Assembly: GCA_024698705.1 (NCBI GenBank)
Contig: JAILQX010000001.1
Location: 1-64,000, forward strand
Origin: Lachnospiraceae bacterium
GTDB lineage: Bacteria; Bacillota; Clostridia; Lachnospirales; Lachnospiraceae
Reading direction: 5' to 3'
DNA: 64,000 bases
Part shown: one piece after another, positions 56,311 through 64,000 of the stretch
How the letters are laid out: the number at the start of each line of letters is the position of its first letter
Position numbering within the stretch: position 1 is the first letter of the stretch
Notes under the pieces: generated by a model
What the model was told of the DNA's origin: nothing
Databases searched by the model: none
Seen by the model: the letters and a program-made list of their open reading frames with translations, nothing else
Translations under genes and position numbers: made by a program

Positions 56311-56339
56311 TTGAATGCAGCGCGGATACGTTGTATAAT
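56311..56339 (+). promoter_or_regulatory. sigma-A promoter for gpmA
   Basis: TTGAAT (56311-56316) and TATAAT (56334-56339) with a 17-bp spacer, 44 bp before the gpmA start. The same pair of hexamers occurs in the thl promoter. Confidence 0.78.
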
Positions 56340-56383
56340 TTGAAAAGTGTTGTAATGCATTACTTGTAAAGGAGTATTTAACT

Positions 56384-57130
56384 ATGATGAAACTTGTACT
56401 CGTCAGACATGGCGAATCAGAATGGAACAAACTTAACCTTTTCACAGGCTGGACAGATGTAGACCTCAGTGAAAAAGGACACGAAGAAGCTAAGCAGGGC
56501 GGCAAGATCTTAAAGGAAGAAGGCTATGACTTCGACGTAGCATATACTTCATACCTTAAGAGAGCTATCCATACTCTCAACCATATACTTGATGAAATGG
56601 ATCGTAACTGGATCCCCGTACATAAATGCTGGCAGCTCAATGAACGTCATTACGGTGCTCTTCAGGGCCTCAACAAGGCTGAAACAGCTGAGAAATACGG
56701 TGAAGAGCAGGTTAAGATCTGGAGACGTTCTTTTGACGTAACTCCTCCGGCTCTTGAGGAAAGTGATGAGAGAGCTCCCCAGAATCAGGATATGTTCAGA
56801 AACGTTGATAAGAAGAACCTTCCTCTTACAGAGAGTCTTGAGATAACCATCGAGCGTGCGGTTCCTTTCTTCAACGAAGTTATCAAGCCCGATATGAAAG
56901 CAGGCAAGCGTGTTATCATCGCTGCTCACGGCAACTCACTTCGTGCACTTGTAAAGTATTTTGATGATCTTACACCCGAAGAGATCCTTGGTGTAAACAT
57001 TCCTACAGGTGTTCCGCTTGTTTACGAATTTGATGATAATTTCAAAGCAGTTAATCATTATTACCTTGGCGACCAGGAAGCCCTTAAGGCTAAGATGGAA
57101 GCTGTTGCAAATCAGGGTAAGGCAAAATAA
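56384..57130 (+). CDS. gpmA: 2,3-bisphosphoglycerate-dependent phosphoglycerate mutase
   Basis: The 248-residue glycolytic enzyme interconverts 3- and 2-phosphoglycerate. The histidine-phosphatase motif [12 protein letters not shown] (His11-type nucleophile), [28 protein letters not shown] and [13 protein letters not shown] are classic. It has RBS AAAGGAG, its own promoter and a terminator, and uses codons typical of highly expressed genes. Two consecutive ATGs occur at the start. Confidence 0.96.
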   Translation: MMKLVLVRHGESEWNKLNLFTGWTDVDLSEKGHEEAKQGGKILKEEGYDFDVAYTSYLKRAIHTLNHILDEMDRNWIPVHKCWQLNERHYGALQGLNKAETAEKYGEEQVKIWRRSFDVTPPALEESDERAPQNQDMFRNVDKKNLPLTESLEITIERAVPFFNEVIKPDMKAGKRVIIAAHGNSLRALVKYFDDLTPEEILGVNIPTGVPLVYEFDDNFKAVNHYYLGDQEALKAKMEAVANQGKAK

Positions 57131-57141
57131 ATGAGCAAATA

Positions 57142-57169
57142 AAAAAGTGGGGTTCGCCCCACTTTTTTT
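57142..57169. terminator. terminator after gpmA, also usable by MscS gene
   Basis: AGTGGGG-TTCG-CCCCACT is a short stem with a stable tetraloop, flanked by A6 and T7 runs. It can act in both directions between the convergent gpmA and MscS genes. Confidence 0.9.
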
Positions 57170-57204
57170 ATTGTTTATCTTACAGGCTTAATGAAGCGTA
57201 TCGA

Positions 57205-57990
57205 TCACTCTACAAGTTTGATCTTGTTGTAAGGTATCTCGATCCCTTCTTCCTTAAATCTCTTAAGTATTTCCATAAGAACCTCTGAGCAGGTTCCGGG
57301 ATTTGTCTCAAATGCCTTTGTAACGACGGTTCCCTTGAGCATCACGCCTGAATCTCCAAGGAGCTTGCACAATACCTTTGACGGATTACCGTAATGGTTC
57401 GGATGTTTGTTGATTATCTCTTCCATTATCTCCTTTGCTCTCGGAACATCGGCCTCATAAGCAACATACACTTCTATAGGGAATCCATAGCCGTCCGTCG
57501 CTGTATAATTGATAACGGTGGTATTTCCGACAACAGTGTTGGGGATAAATATGACCTCATTGAGATAGGTTCTGACGACCACATGTCTCAGTGTGATATT
57601 TACCACATATCCCGGATCCGAATTTCCTATCTTAACCCTGTCGCCTATATCAAACGGCCTTGATTCGGAAGCGGTCATTGATATCCCGGCAAATACATTT
57701 CCAAGCGATGACTGTGCAGCAAGACCGACTACAACAGCTATGATCCCCGAACCTGCTATCACCGTCTCCCAGCCTTTGGTAAAATTGGGAATGTTGTTGA
57801 GGGCGATAACTGCGCCCGCTGTCCATACTATGACCTCTATTATGGACCTGAGCAATACAAGATGTATCTTTCCTCTCAGCCTTTCCTTGCTTGCCACTCT
57901 CGATATCGCCTTATTGATCAGAAAAGCACAGAGCAACGGTACTACAAACTTCAAACAAAAACTCAAAATATCTGTTAATACTTCAGGCAA
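57205..57990 (-). CDS. MscS-family mechanosensitive channel
   Basis: A 261-residue small-conductance channel: three helices in the first 110 residues, a pore helix with GLAAQSSLGNVFAGISM, the beta domain (PFDIGDRVKIGN, EVIFIPNTVVGN) and a C-terminal alpha/beta domain. The family releases osmolytes under hypo-osmotic shock. The start codon is TTG with GGAGG nine bases upstream. A promoter at 58068-58096 lies upstream. Confidence 0.9.
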   Translation of the reverse strand: MPEVLTDILSFCLKFVVPLLCAFLINKAISRVASKERLRGKIHLVLLRSIIEVIVWTAGAVIALNNIPNFTKGWETVIAGSGIIAVVVGLAAQSSLGNVFAGISMTASESRPFDIGDRVKIGNSDPGYVVNITLRHVVVRTYLNEVIFIPNTVVGNTTVINYTATDGYGFPIEVYVAYEADVPRAKEIMEEIINKHPNHYGNPSKVLCKLLGDSGVMLKGTVVTKAFETNPGTCSEVLMEILKRFKEEGIEIPYNKIKLVE

Positions 57991-58022
57991 TTATATGATC
58001 CTCCAAATCGGTCTGTTATGTT

Positions 58023-58284
58023 TTACGGACACCTGAAAGCCTTCCCGTTTTTGGCATCCCAGTCTTCATTATAACTGGCATGGGAATACAGTTCAAGTGG
58101 TGGTATCCGGTAAAGTAATTCCATCTAAGTTCAATTTCGGTGCAGTGAAATAAGATACATTTTGGATATTTCCCTCATATATCTTAATTTTTTCTCTCAC
58201 TACAGGGGATCCGGATAACAAATTAAGATAAATGATATGATCTCCGTAATTCGCGCTTAAATATGAGTGTTTCCGACAGAAAAT
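58023..58284 (-). pseudogene. degraded coding remnant (frameshifted, internal stop)
   Basis: One frame (58093-58284) reads 63 uninterrupted protein-like codons, including YGDHIIYLNLLSG and VSYFTAPKLNLDGITLPD, then stops. A second frame (58023-58124) continues with LELYSHASYNEDWD and ends AKNGKAFRCP. A one-base shift near 58096 would join them, and an in-frame TAG (58285-58287) lies at the other end. I do not recognise the parent gene. The stretch also contains a good MscS promoter, so part may be chance. Confidence 0.4.
58068..58096 (-). promoter_or_regulatory. sigma-A promoter for the MscS gene
   Basis: TTGAAC (58091-58096) and TATAAT (58068-58073) with 17-bp spacing on the minus strand, about 78 bp before the TTG start. 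Otherwise the 570-bp gap from 57991 to 58559 holds the gene remnant, a terminator and the etfA-end repeats. Confidence 0.65.
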
Positions 58285-58392
58285 CTAAAAATAATCAAGA
58301 TAGTTTCCTCTGTATCAGCCTATGTATCTTAAATGTCCTTCCTGACCGGCAGATAAATTAAAAAACAAATACCTTAAACTACTCGAAGAGAC

Positions 58393-58428
58393 CAAAAAGA
58401 AAGCCGGACCTATATCAGGTCCGGCTTT
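58393..58428 (-). terminator. intrinsic terminator of the butyryl-CoA operon
   Basis: GAAAGCCGGACC and GGTCCGGCTTTC form a 12-bp perfect stem around TATATCA, followed on the minus strand by TTTTTGG. It lies about 130 bp after the etfA stop. Confidence 0.88.
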
Positions 58429-58478
58429 CTGTATCAACTTGATCAATATCCTTAAATTCCGATATTAGATACCTTTGC

Positions 58479-58600
58479 TTAGTTCGCTGCATTAGCAGCT
58501 TTAGCTACTTGATAGTTGCTTATCAGTTCGCTGCTTTAGCTGCCTTGATGGCTGTCTTATCAGTTCGCTGCTTTAGCTGCCTTAGCTGCCTTGATGGCTG
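58479..58600. repeat. three tandem copies of the etfA 3' end
   Basis: Copies at 58557-58600 (within etfA), 58520-58554 and 58479-58518 share AGTTCGCTGC, TTAGCTGCC and TTGATGGCTG-like blocks, the last one most diverged. Each reads, on the minus strand, as the Ala/Lys-rich EtfA tail followed by a stop. Confidence 0.88.
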
Positions 58601-59612
58601 CTGTAAGCTGGGGAACGATCTTGTTGAGATCTCCGACTACACCGTAATCTGCCACATCAAAGATGGGAGCATCCTCATCCTTGTTGATAGCTACGATGAT
58701 GTCAGACTCTTCCATACCTGCTACGTGCTGGATAGCACCTGAGATACCGATAGCAAAGTATACGTTGGGTCTTACTGTCTTACCTGTCTGACCAACCTGA
58801 AGATCCTTCGGCTTCCAGCCTGAATCAACGACAGCACGTGAGCATGATACGGTGCCGCCGATAGCCTCAGCAAGCTCATCAAGTATCTTGAAGTTCTCAG
58901 GGCTTCCGACTCCACGGCCGCCTGATACGAGGATCTTAGCGGACTGGATATCAACCTTCTTGCCCATATCCTTTACGATGTTCAGAATCTCAACGTATTT
59001 GTTGTTCTCGGTAAGGTCAGCCTTGTACTCGATGATGTCGGGAGTCTTTCCCTTCTCGGGATCGCGCTTTACCATAACGCCGGGACGTACAGTCGCCATC
59101 TGGGGACGGTTGTTGGGGCAGGCTATGGTAGCTATTGTGTTTCCGCCGAAAGCGGGACGGGTCATGAGAAGCTGATTATGCTTCTGTTCAACGCCTTCCT
59201 GGGGCTGAAGCGGGAAATCACCGATATCAAGCCCTGTACAGTCTGCGGTAAGACCTGTAGCGACTCTGGCCGATACCGTAGGGCCAAGGTCACGGCCGAT
59301 GGCTGTCGCGCCAACGAGCATGATCTCGGGCTTATATTCATTGATCACTCCGGCAAGTGCCTGAGCATAGGGCTCTGTCCTGTAGGTCTCAAGCTTCGGG
59401 TCATCTACCAGAATAACATGGTCAGCGCCGTACTCTGCAAGAGTATTGCAAAGACCCTTTACATTTGATCCAATAAGAACGGCGGTAACATCGGTCTTCA
59501 GGGGCTCTGCCAGCTCATGAGCCTTTCCGAGGAGCTCAAGTGCTATACTCGAAAGCTCGCCGTCCACCTGCTGCGCAAAGATGTATACGCCTTTGTAGTC
59601 TTCTATAGACAT
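58560..59612 (-). CDS. etfA: electron transfer flavoprotein alpha subunit
   Basis: The 350-residue subunit binds FAD. Visible are the N-terminal alpha/beta domain and the C-terminal FAD region with SGGRGVGSPENF, SRAVVDSGWKP, QVGQTGKTVRPNVY, AIGISGAIQHVAGM and DAPIFDVADYGVVGDL. Together with EtfB and Bcd it can couple crotonyl-CoA reduction to ferredoxin reduction (flavin bifurcation). The C-terminus ends in an Ala/Lys-rich tail (KAAKAAKAAN) whose coding sequence is tandemly duplicated just downstream. RBS AAGGAGAGG. Confidence 0.95.
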   Translation of the reverse strand: MSIEDYKGVYIFAQQVDGELSSIALELLGKAHELAEPLKTDVTAVLIGSNVKGLCNTLAEYGADHVILVDDPKLETYRTEPYAQALAGVINEYKPEIMLVGATAIGRDLGPTVSARVATGLTADCTGLDIGDFPLQPQEGVEQKHNQLLMTRPAFGGNTIATIACPNNRPQMATVRPGVMVKRDPEKGKTPDIIEYKADLTENNKYVEILNIVKDMGKKVDIQSAKILVSGGRGVGSPENFKILDELAEAIGGTVSCSRAVVDSGWKPKDLQVGQTGKTVRPNVYFAIGISGAIQHVAGMEESDIIVAINKDEDAPIFDVADYGVVGDLNKIVPQLTAAIKAAKAAKAAN

Positions 59613-59624
59613 CTGTTCCTCTCC

Positions 59625-60413
59625 TTATATTACATGCTTTTCCGTTAATTTTCCCATAATGTAGTCGCAAGCGCCCTGAGGGTCAAGATCCGCCTTCTTC
59701 TCGCCGGCGCCCTTCCTTACCTTGTCGGAAGCTTTTGCGATCTTTGTGGGTGAGCCGTTAAGACCGATGTTGGCATCGTCTAAGTCCTTAAGATCAGCCC
59801 TTCCCCATACAGTGACCTTCTTTTCATCATAAGCATCGAAGATCCCGCCGGGTGTCATGTAGCGGGGCTCATTGAGCTCAGCAAGTGCAGTGATGAGGCA
59901 GGGAAGCTTTGCCTTAACCTCATGATAACGATCCTCATACTGTCTCTTTACGATGATATAATCGCCGTCAAGCTTTATCTCTTCAGCATAAGAGATAACG
60001 GGTATATCAAGGTGCTCAGCTATCTGCGGACCGACCTGCGCCGTATCACCATCGATAGCCTGACGTCCGGTGATGATGAGGTCATAATCGAGATTCCTGA
60101 TGCCTGCAGCGATCGTGGAGGATGTAGCCCAGGTATCAGCGCCGCCGAGAACACGGTCCGTGATAAGGACGCCCTCATCAGCTCCCATAGCCATAGCCTC
60201 TCTCAAAACATCCTCTGCCTTGGGAAGACCCATAGTAACAACTGTAACATGAGCGCCGTACTGATCCTTCAGACGAAGAGCAGCCTCAAGGCCGGCCTTG
60301 TCGTCGGGATTCATTATGGTAAGCATGGCGCCGCGGTTAAGCGTGCCGTCCGGATTGAAGACTACTCCGCCTGCGGTATCCGGAACCTGCTTGATGCAAA
60401 CTATAATATTCAT
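59625..60413 (-). CDS. etfB: electron transfer flavoprotein beta subunit
   Basis: The 262-residue subunit forms the AMP/FAD-binding partner of EtfA. It starts MNIIVCIKQVPDT, has NPDDKAGLEAALRLKD, and the EtfB signature block GRQAIDGDTAQVGPQIAEHL. It lies between bcd and etfA with short gaps (12-32 bp) in the operon. RBS AAAAGGAG. Confidence 0.95.
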   Translation of the reverse strand: MNIIVCIKQVPDTAGGVVFNPDGTLNRGAMLTIMNPDDKAGLEAALRLKDQYGAHVTVVTMGLPKAEDVLREAMAMGADEGVLITDRVLGGADTWATSSTIAAGIRNLDYDLIITGRQAIDGDTAQVGPQIAEHLDIPVISYAEEIKLDGDYIIVKRQYEDRYHEVKAKLPCLITALAELNEPRYMTPGGIFDAYDEKKVTVWGRADLKDLDDANIGLNGSPTKIAKASDKVRKGAGEKKADLDPQGACDYIMGKLTEKHVI

Positions 60414-60445
60414 ATTATTTCTGACTCCTTTTCTTTAGTTCCGAA

Positions 60446-61597
60446 TTACTTCAAGAGAGCGCCGGAGATGACCATCCTCTGAACCTCTGAGGTTCCTTCG
60501 TAGATCTCCGTGATCTTCGCGTCGCGCATCATGCGCTCTACATCATAATCTCTCATGTAGCCGTAGCCGCCCATGAGCTGAACAGCCTTTGTGGTAACAT
60601 CCATAGCGGCTTCTGCTGCAAAGAGCTTTGCCTTGGCTGCTTCTACGGAATAAACAGGCTTTGTGGACTTCGCATAAGCTGCAGCATATACAAGGTGCTT
60701 TGCCGCCTCCATCCTGGTAGCCATGTCTGCAAGCTGGAACTGAGTATTCTGGAAAGCACTGATCGACTTTCCGAACTGCTTTCTTTCCTTTACGAAATTC
60801 ACACAGCAGTCGATCGCGCCTTCGCCGAGACCAAGAGCCTGAGCGGCAATTCCGATACGTCCGCCGTCAAGGGTGTGCATTGCCTGATTAAATCCCTTGC
60901 CTCTGGCACCCAGCATATTCTCCTTCGGGATCCTGCAGTCCTGGAAAATGAGCTCGTAGGTTGAAGATCCTCTGATACCCATCTTCTTTTCCTTCGTTCC
61001 GAAGGTGAATCCGGGCGTTCCCTTTTCAACTATGAACATCGAGAACTTCTTCTGAGGTCCGCGCTTTCCTTCAACGATATCGGTAATAGCTATGATACAG
61101 TAGATCTCAGCCTCTTTACCGTTTGTGATGAAGCACTTCGAGCCGTTCAAAACCCAGGAATCGCCGTCTTCGACAGCCTTTGTCTGGCAGCCCTGAGCGT
61201 CGGTACCGGCGCCGGGCTCGGTGAGTCCGAAAGCTCCCAATTTCTTTCCTGACGCAAGGTCGGGAAGATATTTTTTCTTCTGCTCCTCTGTTCCCCAGAA
61301 AAGTATGGGGTCAACGCACAGAGATGAATGAGCCGAAAGGATAACGCCTGTGGTTCCGCAGACCTTTGACATCTCCTCTACCGCCATTACGTAGGTAAGG
61401 GGATCGCAGCCCTGTCCGCCGTATTCCTTCGGAACCGTGATCCCAAAGAAGCCGGCCTTCGCCATCTTTTCTACATTCGCTCTCGGAAATACTTCTGTCT
61501 CGTCCGTTTCCTGCGCATTGGGCTTTACTTCCTTCTCGGCAAACTCCTTGAAGAGCTGCTGAGCAAGCGCATGCTTTTTATCCAATGAAAAATCCAT
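60446..61597 (-). CDS. bcd: butyryl-CoA dehydrogenase
   Basis: The 383-residue acyl-CoA dehydrogenase reduces crotonyl-CoA to butyryl-CoA with electrons from Etf. FAD-site blocks FGLTEPGAGTDAQG and WVLNGSKCFITNG, and the C-terminal catalytic Glu region EIYEGTSEVQRMVISGALL are intact. It is third in the thl-hbd-bcd-etfBA order. RBS AAAGGAGC. Confidence 0.95.
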   Translation of the reverse strand: MDFSLDKKHALAQQLFKEFAEKEVKPNAQETDETEVFPRANVEKMAKAGFFGITVPKEYGGQGCDPLTYVMAVEEMSKVCGTTGVILSAHSSLCVDPILFWGTEEQKKKYLPDLASGKKLGAFGLTEPGAGTDAQGCQTKAVEDGDSWVLNGSKCFITNGKEAEIYCIIAITDIVEGKRGPQKKFSMFIVEKGTPGFTFGTKEKKMGIRGSSTYELIFQDCRIPKENMLGARGKGFNQAMHTLDGGRIGIAAQALGLGEGAIDCCVNFVKERKQFGKSISAFQNTQFQLADMATRMEAAKHLVYAAAYAKSTKPVYSVEAAKAKLFAAEAAMDVTTKAVQLMGGYGYMRDYDVERMMRDAKITEIYEGTSEVQRMVISGALLK

Positions 61598-61621
61598 TTA
61601 TCTTTGCTCCTTTATTATCAA

Positions 61622-62500
61622 TCACAACTGATCAGTAGGTGTCTTTGTCCTGTCCTCATTGTATTTGTAGAAGCCGATGCCTGTCTTTACGCCAAGCTTC
61701 TTCTCTTCCACCATCTTGCGAAGAAGGTCGTTTGCCTTGTATTTCTCGTTTCCGGTGCCTCTGTAGATGACATCCATGATCTCAAGGACAATGTCAAGAC
61801 CGATGTAATCGCCGAGCTCAAGCGGTCCCATAGGATGGTTGCAGCCAAGCTTCATAGCGGTATCGATGCCCTCGATGTCAGATGTACCCTCAGCATAAAC
61901 CTGGATACCTTCGTTGATCATAGGGATAAGGATCCTGTTAACAACAAAGCCGGGTGCCTCGTTTACCTTTACGGGGATCTTTCCGAGCTTCTTTGAGATG
62001 TCAACGACAGTATCCGTCATCTCCTTCGGTGTGTTCTTTCCGGAGATAACCTCGATAAGCTTCATCACAGGTGCGGGATTGAAGAAATGCATACCGATGA
62101 TGGGCTTTGAAAGACCCTCTCCTATCTCCGTGATGGAAAGGGATGAGGTGTTTGACGCGAAGATGCAGTCAGGGTTCTTTACGATGTCGTCCATCAGAGA
62201 CTTGAAGCAGGCCTTTTTGATATCCATCTTTTCAAGAGCCGCCTCAACTACGAGATCGGGATCTGTCGCTATATCGTTGAGACCTGTAGCGATCTTTGCA
62301 AGAATCGCGTCCGCGTCAGCCTGAGTTATCTTCTCCTTGCTTACGAGACGACCGAGATTCTTTTCGATCTTTCCCTTTCCGCCATCAGCGAACTCCTGCT
62401 TGATGTCGCAAAGATAAACCTTTTCAACATCACCGCACTGAGCAAATGCCTGGGCGATGCCGGAACCCATTGTGCCGGCGCCGATCACAGCTACTTTCAT
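61622..62500 (-). CDS. hbd: 3-hydroxybutyryl-CoA dehydrogenase
   Basis: The 292-residue enzyme reduces acetoacetyl-CoA. The dinucleotide loop VIGAGTMGSGIAQAFAQ starts it, FASNTSSLSITEIG and MHFFNPAPVMKLIEVI carry the catalytic His/Glu region, and PGFVVNRILIPMINEG and GPLELGDYIGLD complete the family pattern. RBS AAAGGAGG. The next step, dehydration by crotonase, has no gene in the operon. Confidence 0.95.
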   Translation of the reverse strand: MKVAVIGAGTMGSGIAQAFAQCGDVEKVYLCDIKQEFADGGKGKIEKNLGRLVSKEKITQADADAILAKIATGLNDIATDPDLVVEAALEKMDIKKACFKSLMDDIVKNPDCIFASNTSSLSITEIGEGLSKPIIGMHFFNPAPVMKLIEVISGKNTPKEMTDTVVDISKKLGKIPVKVNEAPGFVVNRILIPMINEGIQVYAEGTSDIEGIDTAMKLGCNHPMGPLELGDYIGLDIVLEIMDVIYRGTGNEKYKANDLLRKMVEEKKLGVKTGIGFYKYNEDRTKTPTDQL

Positions 62501-62533
62501 TTAATTATTCCTCCTTTATATATATAATAATTA

Positions 62534-63733
62534 TCAGCCTTCGTACTTTTCAACAACCGTCGCGCAGCCCATTCCGCCGCCGATGCAGAGGGTTGCAAGA
62601 CCGCGCTTTGCGCCGGACCTGTTCATCTCATGAAGAAGGGTAACGAGGATCCTGCAGCCCGAAGCTCCAACGGGATGTCCGAGGGCGATGGCGCCGCCGT
62701 TTACGTTGAGCTTTGCGGGATCAAACTTGAGATCCTTTGCAACCGCACAGCTCTGTGCTGCAAATGCCTCATTTGCTTCATAGAGATCGAAGTCGTCTAT
62801 TGTAAGGTTGAGCTTCTTCATTACCTTTTCCGTAGCGGCAACGGGACCTACGCCCATGATCGAAGGATCAACACCGCCGAGGGCTCCGCCCTTCCACTCA
62901 GCCATTATCTTTACGCCAAGTTCTTTTGCCTTTTCTTCAGACATAACGACAACCGCTGCTGCGCCGTCATTGATACCGGAAGCGTTTCCTGCAGTAACGA
63001 CTCCGCCTTCCTTGCCTGAACAACATTTAAGCTTCTGAAGATCAGCTATGGTCTGTCCTGCACGGGGACCTTCATCAGTATCAAAAATGATCGTCTCCTT
63101 CTTCTGCTTGATCTCAACGGGAACGATCTCGTCCTTGAACTTGCCTGCCTTCTGAGCGGCTTCGCACTTGTTCTGTGAAGCTACTGCGAATTCATCAAGC
63201 TCTTCTCTCGTGAGCTTCCACTGCTCTGCAACGTTCTCAGCAGTGATCATCATATGATAATTGTTGAAGGCATCCCAAAGAGCATCCTTTATCATGCAGT
63301 CTACGAGTGTTCCGTTGTTCATACGATAACCGTAGCGTGCCTTTTCAAGAGCAAAAGGAGCCATTGACATATTTTCCATACCTCCTGCCACAACGATGTC
63401 AGCATCGCCTGCCTTGATGAGGTCAGCTGCCATGTTCACGGCATTAAGGCCGGAGCCGCAGACCACGTTCAATGTGACGGCCGGAACCGTAAAGGGAAGT
63501 CCTGCGTGAAGCGCAGACTGACGTGCGACATTCTGTCCCTGAGCTGCCTGGATAACGCATCCCATCAGGACTTCATCGACCTGATCGTACTTGTCCTCAG
63601 AGATACCCGCACGAGTAAGAGCCTCCTTGATAACGATGGAACCCAGTTTTTCAACGGGTGTCGTCGAAAGCGCTCCGCCCATCTTTCCGACTGCCGTCCG
63701 GCACGCGCCGGCGATAACAACCTTTCCTGCCAT
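62534..63733 (-). CDS. thlA: acetyl-CoA acetyltransferase (thiolase)
   Basis: The 399-residue enzyme condenses two acetyl-CoA. The nucleophile Cys is in [14 protein letters not shown], the catalytic His in [15 protein letters not shown] and the second Cys in CIGGGMGCA. As first gene of the operon it has RBS AGAAGGAGGC, a strong promoter and a Rex-type operator in its leader. Confidence 0.96.
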   Translation of the reverse strand: MAGKVVIAGACRTAVGKMGGALSTTPVEKLGSIVIKEALTRAGISEDKYDQVDEVLMGCVIQAAQGQNVARQSALHAGLPFTVPAVTLNVVCGSGLNAVNMAADLIKAGDADIVVAGGMENMSMAPFALEKARYGYRMNNGTLVDCMIKDALWDAFNNYHMMITAENVAEQWKLTREELDEFAVASQNKCEAAQKAGKFKDEIVPVEIKQKKETIIFDTDEGPRAGQTIADLQKLKCCSGKEGGVVTAGNASGINDGAAAVVVMSEEKAKELGVKIMAEWKGGALGGVDPSIMGVGPVAATEKVMKKLNLTIDDFDLYEANEAFAAQSCAVAKDLKFDPAKLNVNGGAIALGHPVGASGCRILVTLLHEMNRSGAKRGLATLCIGGGMGCATVVEKYEG

Positions 63734-63795
63734 GTTTGCCTCCTTCTAAAGAAAACTAATTTGTTTTTGTGCTTCGTTTATTTTCTCCGGACGCC

Positions 63796-63813
63796 ATGTT
63801 AATTTTTTAACAA
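63796..63813. promoter_or_regulatory. Rex-type operator in the thlA leader
   Basis: On the minus strand the site reads TTGTTAAAAAATTAACAT, one base from the clostridial Rex consensus TTGTTAA-N4-TTAACAA. It lies between the predicted transcription start (about 63850) and the thlA start (63733), so a bound Rex dimer could block elongation. Confidence 0.75.
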
Positions 63814-63856
63814 TATCCCGTAAAAAAAATAAACGCCAGTAGCACCAGCGAAGAAA

Positions 63857-63885
63857 ATTATAGTACAACGGGCGTTCGTATTCAA
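63857..63885 (-). promoter_or_regulatory. sigma-A promoter for the butyryl-CoA operon
   Basis: TTGAAT (63880-63885) and TATAAT (63857-63862) with 17-bp spacing on the minus strand. The leader (about 115 nt) carries a small stem (CGCTGG...CTGGCG) followed by a T-rich run near 63821-63832 and the Rex site. Confidence 0.78.
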
Positions 63886-63927
63886 CAAAAAATTCGAAAT
63901 GGACCCCCGGGACTGTCCCGGGGGTCC
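63886..63927 (-). terminator. intrinsic terminator of the upstream truncated gene
   Basis: GGACCCCCGGGA and its complement (63901-63927) make a 12-bp GC-rich stem with a 3-nt loop. On the minus strand ATTTCGAATTTTTTG follows. It lies 6 bp after the stop at 63934. Confidence 0.8.
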
Positions 63928-63933
63928 AAAATA

Positions 63934-64000
63934 TTAAGCGGGTTGATCGGGTTCTTTCGGCTCTTCCGGTTCTGCGGGCTGTGGTGTTTCAGGTGTTTCC
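63934..64000 (-). CDS. C-terminal end of a Pro/Glu-rich protein (cut by window edge)
   Basis: The last 21 codons read an E/P/T/Q-rich tail, with PETPQPAEPEEPKEPDQPA before the stop TAA at 63934. Such tails are common at the ends of surface or cytoplasmic-spacer proteins. Nothing more can be said from this fragment. Confidence 0.6.
   Translation of the reverse strand, partial: ETPETPQPAEPEEPKEPDQPA

Noticed and set aside
58479..58600. CRISPR-like repeat array at the etfA end
   Set aside because: The copies abut with no unique spacers and read as the etfA C-terminus, so this is a tandem duplication.

Overview
The window looks like a chromosomal segment of a butyrate-forming, xylan-degrading member of the Lachnospiraceae, most like Butyrivibrio or Pseudobutyrivibrio. 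This rests on gene content: a thl-hbd-bcd-etfB-etfA operon, a separate ptb-buk pair, and GH43, GH120 and GH10 xylan enzymes. No 16S or tRNA gene is present to confirm it. Most genes lie on the minus strand, with AGGAGG-type ribosome binding sites, TTGACA/TATAAT-like promoters and clear intrinsic terminators. I saw no rRNA, tRNA, CRISPR array, insertion sequence or prophage.

Region 1 (1-16.4 kb) is a cell-surface cluster. After a truncated type IV pilin-like gene comes a minus-strand run of genes for what looks like a phosphate-linked surface polymer: a membrane sulfatase/phosphoglycerol-transferase-like protein, a TagD-type cytidylyltransferase fused to a degenerate Gfo/Idh domain, a class V aminotransferase, a small membrane protein, a YidC insertase fused to a TagF-like polyol-phosphate polymerase, a nucleotide-sugar epimerase/dehydratase-like SDR and an IspD/TarI-like cytidylyltransferase. 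A divergent LicD gene follows, then a TylF-like methyltransferase, a second membrane sulfatase, a YfhO-family protein and a small lipoprotein. Together they could make CDP-activated (possibly aminated) polyol precursors, polymerise them and decorate the product.

Region 2 (16.4-25.5 kb) is a transporter region. Two ABC half-transporters with extra N-terminal domains flank a DUF1854 gene. A canonical promoter, a strong RBS, a 29-codon ORF and a perfect terminator hairpin lie just ahead of them, which looks like a leader-peptide attenuator or a small peptide gene. Next are a third ABC exporter, an isochorismatase-family hydrolase and an XRE regulator/membrane protein pair.

Region 3 (25.6-39.6 kb) is xylan use with some housekeeping: GH43, a CDF metal transporter, a GH120 beta-xylosidase, an HD-GYP sensor, a small HExxH protein, glutamine synthetase, a Gfo/Idh oxidoreductase, an unexported GH10 xylanase and a sodium:solute symporter with a 26-bp palindromic operator.

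Region 4 (39.6-58 kb) is core metabolism: hflX, folA, thyA, a beta-CASP RNA hydrolase, three small membrane or metal-binding proteins, tex, prfB (with its programmed +1 frameshift), secA, buk, ptb, mtnA, gpmA and an MscS channel.

Region 5 (58-64 kb) is the butyryl-CoA operon with a Rex-type operator in its leader, followed by the C-terminal end of a Pro/Glu-rich protein. A recurring oddity is short (24-45 bp) tandem duplications at gene ends or in short intergenic gaps, seen at five loci.
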